Assembly (NCBI GenBank): GCA_949959185.1
Contig: CATLIX010000020.1
Coordinates: 1-52,549 of the forward strand
Reading direction: 5' to 3'
Source: an uncultured Eubacterium sp.
GTDB lineage: Bacteria > Bacillota > Clostridia > Lachnospirales > Lachnospiraceae
DNA length: 52,549 nucleotides
Shown: one piece after another, positions 41,491 to 49,651 of the stretch
Layout of the letters: each line of letters begins with the position of its first letter
How positions within the stretch are numbered: position 1 is the first letter of the stretch
The notes under the pieces: model-generated
What the model saw: the letters and a program-made list of their open reading frames with translations, nothing else
What the model was told of the DNA's origin: nothing
The model's database searches: none
Made by a program: the position numbers and the translations under genes

Positions 41491-41730
41491 TTACAGTCCT
41501 GCCATAATCATAATTGCAAGCTGATCCCTGCGCACGGCGTCTTCTGTTCCCTTTACCGCAGAAGCACTGGCGTCGAGCTCCATGTTACAGGAGGCGGAAC
41601 GCATAAGTTTCTCACGAAATGCTTCTTCTTCCTGTTTTGCTTTCTCAGCCCTCTGTTCGGCCTTTGCCTGCATCTGCAGCTTCATGGCATTTTCCATGGA
41701 ATCCAGCATACGTGTCATTTGATATATCAT
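41491..41730 (-). CDS. Small charged helical protein of unknown function
   Basis: The 79-residue protein is dominated by a long amphipathic, A/E/K/Q-rich helix (about 15-45: NAMKLQMQAKAEQRAEKAKQ), probably a coiled coil. It ends in a hydrophobic AIMIMAGL. A clear GGGAGG sits upstream of the ATG (41728-41730), which argues it is real. No family recognised. Its convergent 3' end nearly touches the transporter operon. Confidence 0.6.
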   Translation of the reverse strand: MIYQMTRMLDSMENAMKLQMQAKAEQRAEKAKQEEEAFREKLMRSASCNMELDASASAVKGTEDAVRRDQLAIMIMAGL

Positions 41731-41820
41731 GAACAGAACCTCCCTTTACGAAAAATCATGTCATAAATTTTCTCTGTAATACTTTTATCGGAAACTTTCG
41801 TGAATTCTTAATGTTCCAGC

Positions 41821-41850
41821 TTGACAATCCGGGATGAGGAAAATTATAAT
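41821..41850 (+). promoter_or_regulatory. Promoter of the surface-protein gene
   Basis: TTGACA (41821-41826), 18 bases, then TATAAT (41845-41850), both consensus, 75 bases before the start codon. Confidence 0.75.
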
Positions 41851-41924
41851 AGTACTGTTCATTATGGGAGATTATGTAAATTTATAAGAAATATGGATGA
41901 TAAAACAGAAGAAAGGTGTGTTAT

Positions 41925-43967
41925 ATGAGAAGAACGAAACAGATAACAGGTATGGTATTATCCCTTATGCTGCTCACCGGGCTGTTCTGGCCAATCAGGG
42001 CTCATGCGGCAGGAACGGTGACAATTTCCGTGTCCTCCTCCACGCTGAATGTGGGAGACCAGGTGACAGTAACCGCCTGGGCAGCCGGGCCAAACGGAGA
42101 GAAGGCAATTGCAAAACTGGGATTTAATTACGACAGCGGGAAACTGTCTTTTGTCAGTTGCAGTGAATCCTCCTATTCCGGCGGAGAAGGAGGCTATGTG
42201 GGCGTATCAGCCAATACAGCGTCCATTACCCTGAAAGCCACTGCTGCCGGAACTGCAGCAGTGACAGTCAGCGGTTCCAACGGGGTCAATGTCAGCGACG
42301 GAACCCTGGAATACGGAGAACTCACAGCAGGGGGAACGAAACTGACGGTAAGCGGCACAGGAACAGGGAACGGACAGCAGGGCAGTGAAGGGACTGCCGG
42401 CGGCACAGAAAATGGAGTGAAATCTGAAGACAACAGCCTTGCCTCTCTTAAGATTTCACCGGGTACTCTGTCTCCGGCATTCCAGTATTCTGAAACAAAC
42501 TATACGGCAACCGTGGGTGAAGATGTCACCAGCATTTCAGTGGATGCAAAACCTTCCAATGAAAAAGCGACGGTAGAGTCCATAACCGGGCATACGGATT
42601 TAAAACCGGGGCAGAATACCATAAGTATCGTGGTAAAGGCAGAAAACGGTTCGACTGCCACATATAAAATTACAGTGACCAGAGGCGGAGCAGGAGAAAC
42701 AGCCGCGCCGGAAACTCCGGAAGGAGAAGGGGAAACAGCCACGCCGGAGGCACCGGCCGAAAATCCGGAAGGAATTACCTTAAACGGTCATCCGTTTAAT
42801 CTGGCAGCCACTGTTCCGGAGGATGTGATTCCCCAGGACTTCACGAAAACCACCACCACATGTAATGGCCAGCAGGTGGAAGGGCTTCTGTTTGACAAAG
42901 CGCCCCTGATGCTGGTGTATCTCACCACGCCCAGTACGGAGGTGAAGAATACCCTGGCAGTTTTTGAGGAGGCCAGCGGGGTTGTTTACCCGTTTCGGAA
43001 AGTGGATTTGGGAGAAAATTACCTGATTCTGTTAAATCCCCCTGCAGAACCGGGGCTTTCCGCAGAATATACGCCTGCTGCAGGAACCCTGGCAGGTTAT
43101 GAAAATGTTCCGGTGTTTGTAAACGGGGCCGCAGTGCAGACAGCAGCCGCTCCTACAGAAGCTCCGGCCGAAAATCCCGAAGGGGAAGCTGCCGCTCCGG
43201 AGGGAGAAGCCACTGTTCCGGAGGATGGAGCAGCCGCTCCTGTCACGGAACTGCCGGAGTTTTCTCTGGTATACGGTGCCAGCAGCCAGGGAAATGTAGG
43301 CTGGTATCAGTATGACGCAGCAGAAAATACCTTCCAGCGCCATGTAATAGCGGCAGCCGCTCCGGAGACGCCCCAGGATACGGAAGAAGGAACAGACAGC
43401 GTGGAACTGCAGGGACTGCAGAGCGCCTATAAGGATCTGGAAGAACAGTTTAATGAGAAAAAGGAAAGTTCCACGAGAAATACGGCTATTATGATTTTTG
43501 TTATTGCAGTGCTGCTTGTGGTTATTGTAAATCTGATACTTCGGGGCAGGGGAGACGATGAGGAAGACGACGAAGAAGAATTTCTGCCCAAAGAACGCAA
43601 ATTCCTTCTGAGCAGGCGGAAAGCCAGGGAAGATGACGATGAAGAAGAACTGTGGGAAGAAGAAAAACCCAAATCCAGGCCGGCAAAGAACGTGAGCCAG
43701 GAAACCAGACCCATTGGGAAGCCGGAACCTCAGAAAGGACCGGAAGGCGTACAGCATCCGGATATCCATCGGAAACTGGAAATTCCCAGAAAAATGGAAC
43801 CGCCCAGGAAAGTGGAGCCGCCCAAAAAGCTGGAACCTCCCAGAAAGATGGAAACAAAAAAGAAAACAGAAGCACCAAAAGCTCCGGAAACGCCTGTAAT
43901 GACAGAACCCGGAAAGAATCTGGAATTAGAGGATGATTTTGAAGTGATTGATCTGGAAGATTTATAA
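41925..43967 (+). CDS. Membrane-anchored surface protein with cohesin-like and cadherin-like beta-sandwich domains
   Basis: A 680-residue protein with a signal peptide at about 1-30 (cleavage after AHA). A cohesin/Ig-like beta domain lies at about 32-145, then a cadherin-like beta sandwich (about 165-250) with LASLKISPGTLSPAF and NYTATVGEDVTSISVDA. A/P/E-rich linkers surround a further globular part (about 275-400). A single membrane helix lies near 520-540, followed by an acidic cytoplasmic stretch and proline/lysine repeats (RKMEPPRKVEPPKKLEPP). It is probably a wall- or envelope-associated protein that links outside to cytoplasm. The ATG at 41925 follows AAAGG; the frame begins at a GTG at 41916. 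Confidence 0.82.
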   Translation: MRRTKQITGMVLSLMLLTGLFWPIRAHAAGTVTISVSSSTLNVGDQVTVTAWAAGPNGEKAIAKLGFNYDSGKLSFVSCSESSYSGGEGGYVGVSANTASITLKATAAGTAAVTVSGSNGVNVSDGTLEYGELTAGGTKLTVSGTGTGNGQQGSEGTAGGTENGVKSEDNSLASLKISPGTLSPAFQYSETNYTATVGEDVTSISVDAKPSNEKATVESITGHTDLKPGQNTISIVVKAENGSTATYKITVTRGGAGETAAPETPEGEGETATPEAPAENPEGITLNGHPFNLAATVPEDVIPQDFTKTTTTCNGQQVEGLLFDKAPLMLVYLTTPSTEVKNTLAVFEEASGVVYPFRKVDLGENYLILLNPPAEPGLSAEYTPAAGTLAGYENVPVFVNGAAVQTAAAPTEAPAENPEGEAAAPEGEATVPEDGAAAPVTELPEFSLVYGASSQGNVGWYQYDAAENTFQRHVIAAAAPETPQDTEEGTDSVELQGLQSAYKDLEEQFNEKKESSTRNTAIMIFVIAVLLVVIVNLILRGRGDDEEDDEEEFLPKERKFLLSRRKAREDDDEEELWEEEKPKSRPAKNVSQETRPIGKPEPQKGPEGVQHPDIHRKLEIPRKMEPPRKVEPPKKLEPPRKMETKKKTEAPKAPETPVMTEPGKNLELEDDFEVIDLEDL

Positions 43968-43981
43968 AAGACAGGTGTATC

Positions 43982-44353
43982 ATGTATATAGAAATTGATT
44001 TTAACAGTGATGAAGCCATTTACATGCAGCTGCGCAACCAGATTGTGCAGGGAATAGCCACGAACCAGTATCAGGAGGGGGAATCCCTGCCTTCGGTGCG
44101 CCAGCTTGCGGAAAGTATCGGAATTAACATGCATACCGTAAATAAAGCATATCATGTATTACGGCAGGAAGGATTTATCCGGCTGGACCGGAGAAACGGA
44201 GCGGTGATTTTTCTGGAGGAAGATAAAAGCCAGGCAGTCCGGGAACTGCGGGAGACTCTGCAGGTAATTCTGGCAAAGGCAGTCTGCAAAAATATTTCCA
44301 GAGAAGAAATACATCAGCTTACAGACGAGATACTGGATGAATATGAATTTTAA
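43982..44353 (+). CDS. GntR-family regulator, YtrA type
   Basis: This 123-residue regulator has an N-terminal winged helix-turn-helix (EGESLPSVRQLAESIGINMHT, then VNKAYHVLRQEGFI) and only a short C-terminal helical part, as in the YtrA subfamily. Such proteins often sit before ABC transporter genes. Here the gene lies 14 bases after the surface-protein gene and 37 bases before clpC, where ctsR would be expected in many Firmicutes. Targets unknown. Confidence 0.92.
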   Translation: MYIEIDFNSDEAIYMQLRNQIVQGIATNQYQEGESLPSVRQLAESIGINMHTVNKAYHVLRQEGFIRLDRRNGAVIFLEEDKSQAVRELRETLQVILAKAVCKNISREEIHQLTDEILDEYEF

Positions 44354-44390
44354 CGGAACGCAGCTTTTGCTGTGTTGACAGGAGGAGCGA

Positions 44391-46844
44391 ATGCATAAAA
44401 AATATACGCCCCAGGCAGGAAAAGTCCTGGAGCTGGCAGCCAGGCTGTCCAAAAAGCTGCAGCATAATTATGTCGGTACCGAGCACATTCTGGCAGGACT
44501 GCTTCAGGAAGGAACCGGAGTGGCGGCAAAAGTTCTGACGGATAACCATCTGGAGGAGAAAAAACTGCTGGAGCTCATCGAGGAACTGATTGCTCCGGGA
44601 GAGGGCACTGCTTTGCTGGATGGAGACGGGTATTCTCCGCGGACTCAGAAAGTGCTGGATACGGCAGAGAAAGAGGCGGGCCATTTTAACAGCAGTGAGA
44701 CAGGTACGGAGCATCTGCTGCTGGCCATTATCAAAGAAAATGAATCTGCCGCAGTGCGCCTTCTGAATACCATGGGCATTAATTTACAGAAGTTGTATAT
44801 TGATTTGCTGGTGGCCATGGGAGAGGAAGGCAGTTTTTCCAGAGAAGAACTGAAATCCGCCAAAGGAAGGAAGCGCAGCCTGGAGTCCACGCCGGTGCTG
44901 GACCAGTATTCCAGAGATCTGACCAGGATGGCTCTGGAGGGAAAGCTGGATCCGGTAATCGGAAGAGAAGAAGAAATACGGAGGGTTATCCAGATTTTAA
45001 GCAGGCGCGGGAAAAATAACCCCTGTCTGATTGGAGAACCAGGAGTGGGCAAAACGGCCATTGCGGAAGGGCTGGCACAGCAGATTTCCCTGGGCCTGGT
45101 GCCGGAATCCGTAGCGGGGAAACGGGTGATTACCCTGGACCTTTCCAGTATGATTGCAGGCTCCAAATACCGGGGAGAATTCGAAGAACGTATTAAAAAA
45201 GTAATTCGGGAAGTGGTGGGAGCCGGAAATATTCTGTTGTTCATGGATGAACTTCACACGATTATCGGCGCCGGAGGAGCAGAGGGAGCCATGGACGCCT
45301 CCAATATTCTGAAACCCTACCTTGCACGGGGGGAATTCCAGATGATTGGCGCCACCACCGTGGAAGAATATCGGAAATATATCGAAAGAGATGCGGCGCT
45401 GGAGCGGAGGTTCCAGCCGGTGATGGTGGAGGAACCCACCATAGAAGAAACGCTGGAGATTCTGAAGGGACTGCGCAGATTTTATGAAAAGCACCATCAG
45501 GTCGTGATTACGGACGAAGGGCTGGAGGCAGCGGCAAGGCTTTCCGACCGGTATGTCACCGACCGTTTCCTGCCGGACAAAGCCATAGATTTGATGGATG
45601 AGGCGGCGGCAAAAGTCCGTCTGGAAGGCGTAAAGACTTCCACAAATCTGCAGGATATCCGTATAGAAATCAACCGGGTTACTGAAGAAATGGAAGATGC
45701 CATTCAGAAAATGGAACTTCAGCAGGCTTCTGAGCTGCGCAGAGAAAAAGAAGCTCTGCAGGCAGATTATGATAAGTTGCAGAAAAAGGCAAAGAAATCC
45801 ATGAAGCGCAAACGGGCGGAAGTGGGGGAAAATGAAATAGCCGAGGTGGTGTCCCAGTGGACAAAAATTCCCGTAAAACGGCTGGCAGAGGAAGAGTCCG
45901 CCAAACTGCGGAAACTGGAATCCGTGCTGCATAAACGGGTTATCGGCCAGGAAGAAGCAGTGTCTGCAGTGGCAAAAGCAGTGCGCCGGGGCAGAGTTGG
46001 CTTAAAAGACCCCAACCGTCCCATTGGCTCTTTCCTGTTTCTGGGCCCTACCGGCGTGGGAAAGACAGAGATTTCCAAAGCCCTTGCAGAGGCCATGTTT
46101 GGCAGCGAATCCGCCATGGTGCGGGTAGACATGTCGGAATATATGGAAAAGCACAGCGTGTCCAAAATGATTGGCTCGCCTCCCGGATATGTGGGATATG
46201 ACGAGGGAGGACAGCTAAGTGAGAAAGTAAGGCGGAATCCGTATTCTGTCATTCTTTTTGATGAGATTGAAAAGGCCCATCCGGATGTGTTTAATATCCT
46301 GCTGCAGGTACTGGATGACGGTCACATTACTGACGCCCAGGGCAGAAAGACAGATTTTAAAAATACGATTATCATAATGACTTCCAATGCGGGGGCCCAG
46401 TCTATTATTGAGCCGAAAGCGCTGGGATTTGCTTCCGTGGAAGATGCAAAGCACAACTATGACCGGATGAAGGACAGCGTAATGGAAGAGGTGCGCAGGA
46501 TTTTCCGGCCGGAATTTCTGAACCGTATTGACGAGACCATTGTGTTCCATGCCCTCACCAAAGAAGATATGAAGAAGATTGTAACGCTGATGACCAGAAC
46601 GCTGATTGAGCGCTGCAGGACTCAGATGGGAATTGAACTTCGTATCACCGGAGCGGTAAAAAGTCATATTGTGGACACAGCTTATGAGCCGAAGTACGGT
46701 GCACGTCCTCTGCGCAGAATGATTCAGAATAAGATAGAAGACGGTCTGGCGGAGGAAATCCTTTCCGGCAGAGTAAAAGCAGGAGATATGGTGGAAGCTG
46801 CCATGCACAAAAAGGAAATTACCTTTGTAGTCAGAACGAAATAG
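44391..46844 (+). CDS. clpC: ATP-dependent Clp protease ATPase subunit ClpC
   Basis: The 817-residue Hsp100 unfoldase feeds ClpP. Two Clp-N repeats (1-70 and 77-140) are followed by AAA domain 1 with GEPGVGKTAIAEGLA and LLFMDELHTIIGAGG. The middle coiled-coil/UVR-like region (about 430-470) includes ELRREKEALQADYDKL, as in ClpC rather than ClpA. AAA domain 2 has GPTGVGKTEISKALAE, ILFDEIEKAHP and the ClpP-contact loop area near IEPKALGF. AGGAGGAGC precedes the ATG. No ctsR, mcsA or mcsB is upstream. Confidence 0.96.
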   Translation: MHKKYTPQAGKVLELAARLSKKLQHNYVGTEHILAGLLQEGTGVAAKVLTDNHLEEKKLLELIEELIAPGEGTALLDGDGYSPRTQKVLDTAEKEAGHFNSSETGTEHLLLAIIKENESAAVRLLNTMGINLQKLYIDLLVAMGEEGSFSREELKSAKGRKRSLESTPVLDQYSRDLTRMALEGKLDPVIGREEEIRRVIQILSRRGKNNPCLIGEPGVGKTAIAEGLAQQISLGLVPESVAGKRVITLDLSSMIAGSKYRGEFEERIKKVIREVVGAGNILLFMDELHTIIGAGGAEGAMDASNILKPYLARGEFQMIGATTVEEYRKYIERDAALERRFQPVMVEEPTIEETLEILKGLRRFYEKHHQVVITDEGLEAAARLSDRYVTDRFLPDKAIDLMDEAAAKVRLEGVKTSTNLQDIRIEINRVTEEMEDAIQKMELQQASELRREKEALQADYDKLQKKAKKSMKRKRAEVGENEIAEVVSQWTKIPVKRLAEEESAKLRKLESVLHKRVIGQEEAVSAVAKAVRRGRVGLKDPNRPIGSFLFLGPTGVGKTEISKALAEAMFGSESAMVRVDMSEYMEKHSVSKMIGSPPGYVGYDEGGQLSEKVRRNPYSVILFDEIEKAHPDVFNILLQVLDDGHITDAQGRKTDFKNTIIIMTSNAGAQSIIEPKALGFASVEDAKHNYDRMKDSVMEEVRRIFRPEFLNRIDETIVFHALTKEDMKKIVTLMTRTLIERCRTQMGIELRITGAVKSHIVDTAYEPKYGARPLRRMIQNKIEDGLAEEILSGRVKAGDMVEAAMHKKEITFVVRTK

Positions 46845-46917
46845 CAGTCCGGGAGCAGACAGCAGAATGACTGTAAAAGTATGTAAAATATTGCTGGCAA
46901 AACCGGAGGATTTATTA

Positions 46918-46923
46918 TATAAT
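46918..46923 (+). promoter_or_regulatory. -10 element before the small conserved protein
   Basis: TATAAT within ATTATATAAT. TGGCAA 17 bases upstream is a weak -35. AACAGGAGG follows just before the ATG at 46969. Confidence 0.45.
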
Positions 46924-46968
46924 TAATGGTGTCAGGAAAGCAGACAATTTCAACAGGAGGATAAAAAA

Positions 46969-47385
46969 ATGGCTGTAGTAGAAGAACTGATCCGTACAGA
47001 AAGCAATGGAACTTTAAGTTTTGGGAATTACAGGCTGACGTCCAAGGCAAAAGCAGATAATTTTGAATTCGGCGGAGACCTGTATAAGGTAAAGACTTTT
47101 CATGAAATCACCAAACTGGAGCGAAATGGTATGTTTGTGTACGAATCTGTACCGGGGACCACAGTGAGTCAGCTTCAGGTGACAGACAGCGGCGTTGCGT
47201 TCCGGGTAGAAGGAGCAGAAGACGCACAGATTACCCTGGAACTGGAAGAACAGGCAGAATATGAAGTGGTGGTAGATGGCGTGAATGCAGGCCATATGAA
47301 GACGAATCTGGGTGGGAAGTTAAGTCTCAGCGTGGAATTGAATGAAGACACTCCGGTTGCTGTTCAGATTGAAAAAGTTGGATAA
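46969..47385 (+). CDS. Small conserved protein annotated in Clostridia as endosialidase-like; function unknown
   Basis: The 138-residue acidic cytosolic protein is rich in predicted beta strands. It starts MAVVEELIRTESNGTLSFGNY and has a DNFEFGGDLYKVKTFHEITKL stretch that I recall as a Clostridia-specific family, sometimes labelled endosialidase without evidence. No sialidase Asp-boxes, no signal peptide and no catalytic motif are visible. Strong AGGAGG ribosome site and its own promoter suggest good expression. Confidence 0.7.
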   Translation: MAVVEELIRTESNGTLSFGNYRLTSKAKADNFEFGGDLYKVKTFHEITKLERNGMFVYESVPGTTVSQLQVTDSGVAFRVEGAEDAQITLELEEQAEYEVVVDGVNAGHMKTNLGGKLSLSVELNEDTPVAVQIEKVG

Positions 47386-47397
47386 CATACAGACAGT

Positions 47398-47440
47398 CAG
47401 GGCATTTCAGAAGTCCGTGCAGGGCTTTTGAAATGCCCTG
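47398..47440. terminator. 12-bp hairpin between the small protein and radA
   Basis: CAGGGCATTTCA (47398-47409) pairs with TGAAATGCCCTG (47429-47440), with a 19-base loop. It lacks a clear T-run, so termination would be partial; it may be a bidirectional or processing hairpin. Confidence 0.55.
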
Positions 47441-47474
47441 TATTATGTATACGTCAGGCAGAAGAGGATGAAAT

Positions 47475-48842
47475 ATGGCAAAGGGAAAAAAGATCACCGT
47501 GTATTTCTGCCAGTCCTGCGGATACGAGTCTTCCAAATGGATGGGGCAGTGTCCGGGTTGCCGGGAATGGAATACATTTGTGGAAGAATCGCTGGAGAAA
47601 AAAGCGGCGGGAAAGATAAAAAGCACTCCGGGGGGAAAAGAAGAACTGAAAACCGCCAGAATATCGGAGATTGACATTCAGTCCGGCAGCCGGACAGCGA
47701 CAGGATTCAGAGAACTGGACCGGGTGCTGGGCGGAGGAATCGTGTCCGGTTCACTGGTACTGGTGGGAGGCGACCCAGGGATTGGGAAGTCCACCCTTTT
47801 GCTGCAGGTGTGCAGGAATCTGGCAGAAACGCAGGAAGTGCTGTATATTTCCGGAGAGGAATCACTGCAGCAGATTAAGATGCGGGCCCAGCGGATTGGG
47901 CAGTTTTCCGATAATCTGCAGCTATTTTGCGAAACAGGCATGGAACGGATTGAGCAGGTTGTGGAGCGGCAGAAGCCGCAGGTTGTAATTATTGATTCCA
48001 TTCAGACCATTTACAGTGAAGAAATAAGCGCCGCACCTGGAAGCGTATCTCAGGTGCGGGAAACCACCGGAAGACTTTTACAGATTGCAAAGGGCATGGG
48101 GATTACGGTTTTTATTGTGGGACATGTGACGAAAGAAGGGGTTGTGGCAGGACCGAGAGTGCTGGAACATATGGTGGACACGGTACTCTATTTCGAGGGG
48201 GACCGCCATGCTTCTTACCGGATTCTGCGGGGCGTCAAGAACAGGTTTGGCTCTACCAATGAAATCGGGGTATTTGAAATGCGGGAAGAAGGGCTTGTGG
48301 AAGTGAAAAATCCTTCAGAGTTCATGCTGAACGGAAAGCCCCAGGGCGCCTCCGGCTCTGTGGTTGCCTGCTCCATGGAAGGTACCCGTCCCATACTGGT
48401 GGAAATACAGGCCCTGGTGTGCCGCAGTAATTTTGGAATTCCCAGGAGAACAGCGGCCGGAACAGATTTGAACCGGGTAAACCTGCTGATGGCAGTGCTG
48501 GAAAAACGGGCGGGAATGTCCCTGTCAGCCTGTGACGCCTATATAAATATTGCAGGAGGCATCCGGATGAATGAACCGGCCATTGACCTTGGGATTGTGA
48601 TGGCCCTTGCTTCCAGTTTCCGGGACAAAGCCATAGATGAGAAAATGATCTGTTTCGGGGAAGTAGGGCTGAGCGGTGAGGTACGGGCAGTCCAGATGGC
48701 CCAGCAACGGGTGACGGAAGCCCGGAAACTGGGATTTGAGACGTGCATTCTGCCCAAAGTGTCCATTCCGGGACTGACGGATACCAAAGGGATAAAAATT
48801 ATCGGTGCGGGAACCATCGGGGAGGCCATTCGGCAGATGTAG
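47475..48842 (+). CDS. radA: DNA repair protein RadA
   Basis: This 455-residue hexameric branch-migration ATPase is involved in recombinational repair. The N-terminal zinc finger is CQSCGYESSKWMGQCPGC, the Walker A is GGDPGIGKSTLLLQ and the RadA-specific KNRFGST motif is present. The C-terminal Lon-protease-like domain (about 290-455) includes GGIRMNEPAIDLGIVMALA. The gene lies near clpC, as in many Firmicutes. The ATG follows GAGG. Confidence 0.97.
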   Translation: MAKGKKITVYFCQSCGYESSKWMGQCPGCREWNTFVEESLEKKAAGKIKSTPGGKEELKTARISEIDIQSGSRTATGFRELDRVLGGGIVSGSLVLVGGDPGIGKSTLLLQVCRNLAETQEVLYISGEESLQQIKMRAQRIGQFSDNLQLFCETGMERIEQVVERQKPQVVIIDSIQTIYSEEISAAPGSVSQVRETTGRLLQIAKGMGITVFIVGHVTKEGVVAGPRVLEHMVDTVLYFEGDRHASYRILRGVKNRFGSTNEIGVFEMREEGLVEVKNPSEFMLNGKPQGASGSVVACSMEGTRPILVEIQALVCRSNFGIPRRTAAGTDLNRVNLLMAVLEKRAGMSLSACDAYINIAGGIRMNEPAIDLGIVMALASSFRDKAIDEKMICFGEVGLSGEVRAVQMAQQRVTEARKLGFETCILPKVSIPGLTDTKGIKIIGAGTIGEAIRQM

Positions 48843-48917
48843 CCCAAAAACCGCGTTCGGTGCAGATTTGTCCGAATTGTTCAGAATCAGGAGAGAGACA
48901 GATGAAGGAGGAAAGAA

Positions 48918-49595
48918 ATGAACAGTATGAAATCAGACAGAACGGAGATTTATGCAAAAACAGACCATACATTATTGAATCAGACATCTACATGGAAGGA
49001 AATTCAGCAGATTTGTGAGGACGCCCTGGCCTATGGCACTGCCTCCGTCTGCATCCCTCCTTCTTATGTAAAACAGGCGCGGGAATATCTGGGAGACAGA
49101 ATGGAAATCTGTACGGTAATCGGATTTCCCAACGGTTATAATACCACGGCTGTAAAAGAATTTGAAATCAGGGACGCTGTTGCCAACGGAGCCGGTGAAC
49201 TGGACATGGTTATCAATCTGGGATGGATAAAAGACAGCCGGTTTGATCTGGTGGAAGAAGAAATACGTATTCTGAAAAAAGCCTGTCAGGGAAGGATTCT
49301 GAAAGTCATTGTGGAAACCTGTCTGCTGACAGAAGAGGAGAAGCAGAAGCTGTGTGAAACCGTAACCAGCGCCGGAGCTGATTTTATCAAAACTTCCACG
49401 GGATTTTCCACTGCAGGGGCTACCTTTGCCGATGTGAAACTTTTAGCGGAACATATCGGCCCGGAAGTAAAAATAAAGGCGGCAGGAGGAATTTCTTCTT
49501 TTGCAGATGCGCAGGAATATCTCCGGCTGGGCGCAGACCGTCTTGGCACCAGCCGGATAATAAAACTGGCAAAGGCAGAGGCAGAAGAAAGCTGA
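48918..49595 (+). CDS. deoC: Deoxyribose-phosphate aldolase
   Basis: The 225-residue TIM-barrel aldolase cleaves 2-deoxyribose 5-phosphate to glyceraldehyde 3-phosphate and acetaldehyde. IDs: [40 protein letters not shown] (first catalytic lysine), [11 protein letters not shown] and the Schiff-base lysine in [20 protein letters not shown] precedes the ATG. It lies alone between radA and the convergent P-type ATPase. Confidence 0.96.
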   Translation: MNSMKSDRTEIYAKTDHTLLNQTSTWKEIQQICEDALAYGTASVCIPPSYVKQAREYLGDRMEICTVIGFPNGYNTTAVKEFEIRDAVANGAGELDMVINLGWIKDSRFDLVEEEIRILKKACQGRILKVIVETCLLTEEEKQKLCETVTSAGADFIKTSTGFSTAGATFADVKLLAEHIGPEVKIKAAGGISSFADAQEYLRLGADRLGTSRIIKLAKAEAEES

Positions 49596-49651
49596 AAAGA
49601 AAATACCCGCTCGCAGAAGAAGCAGATGACAGCCCCGTACACTTTGTTATG

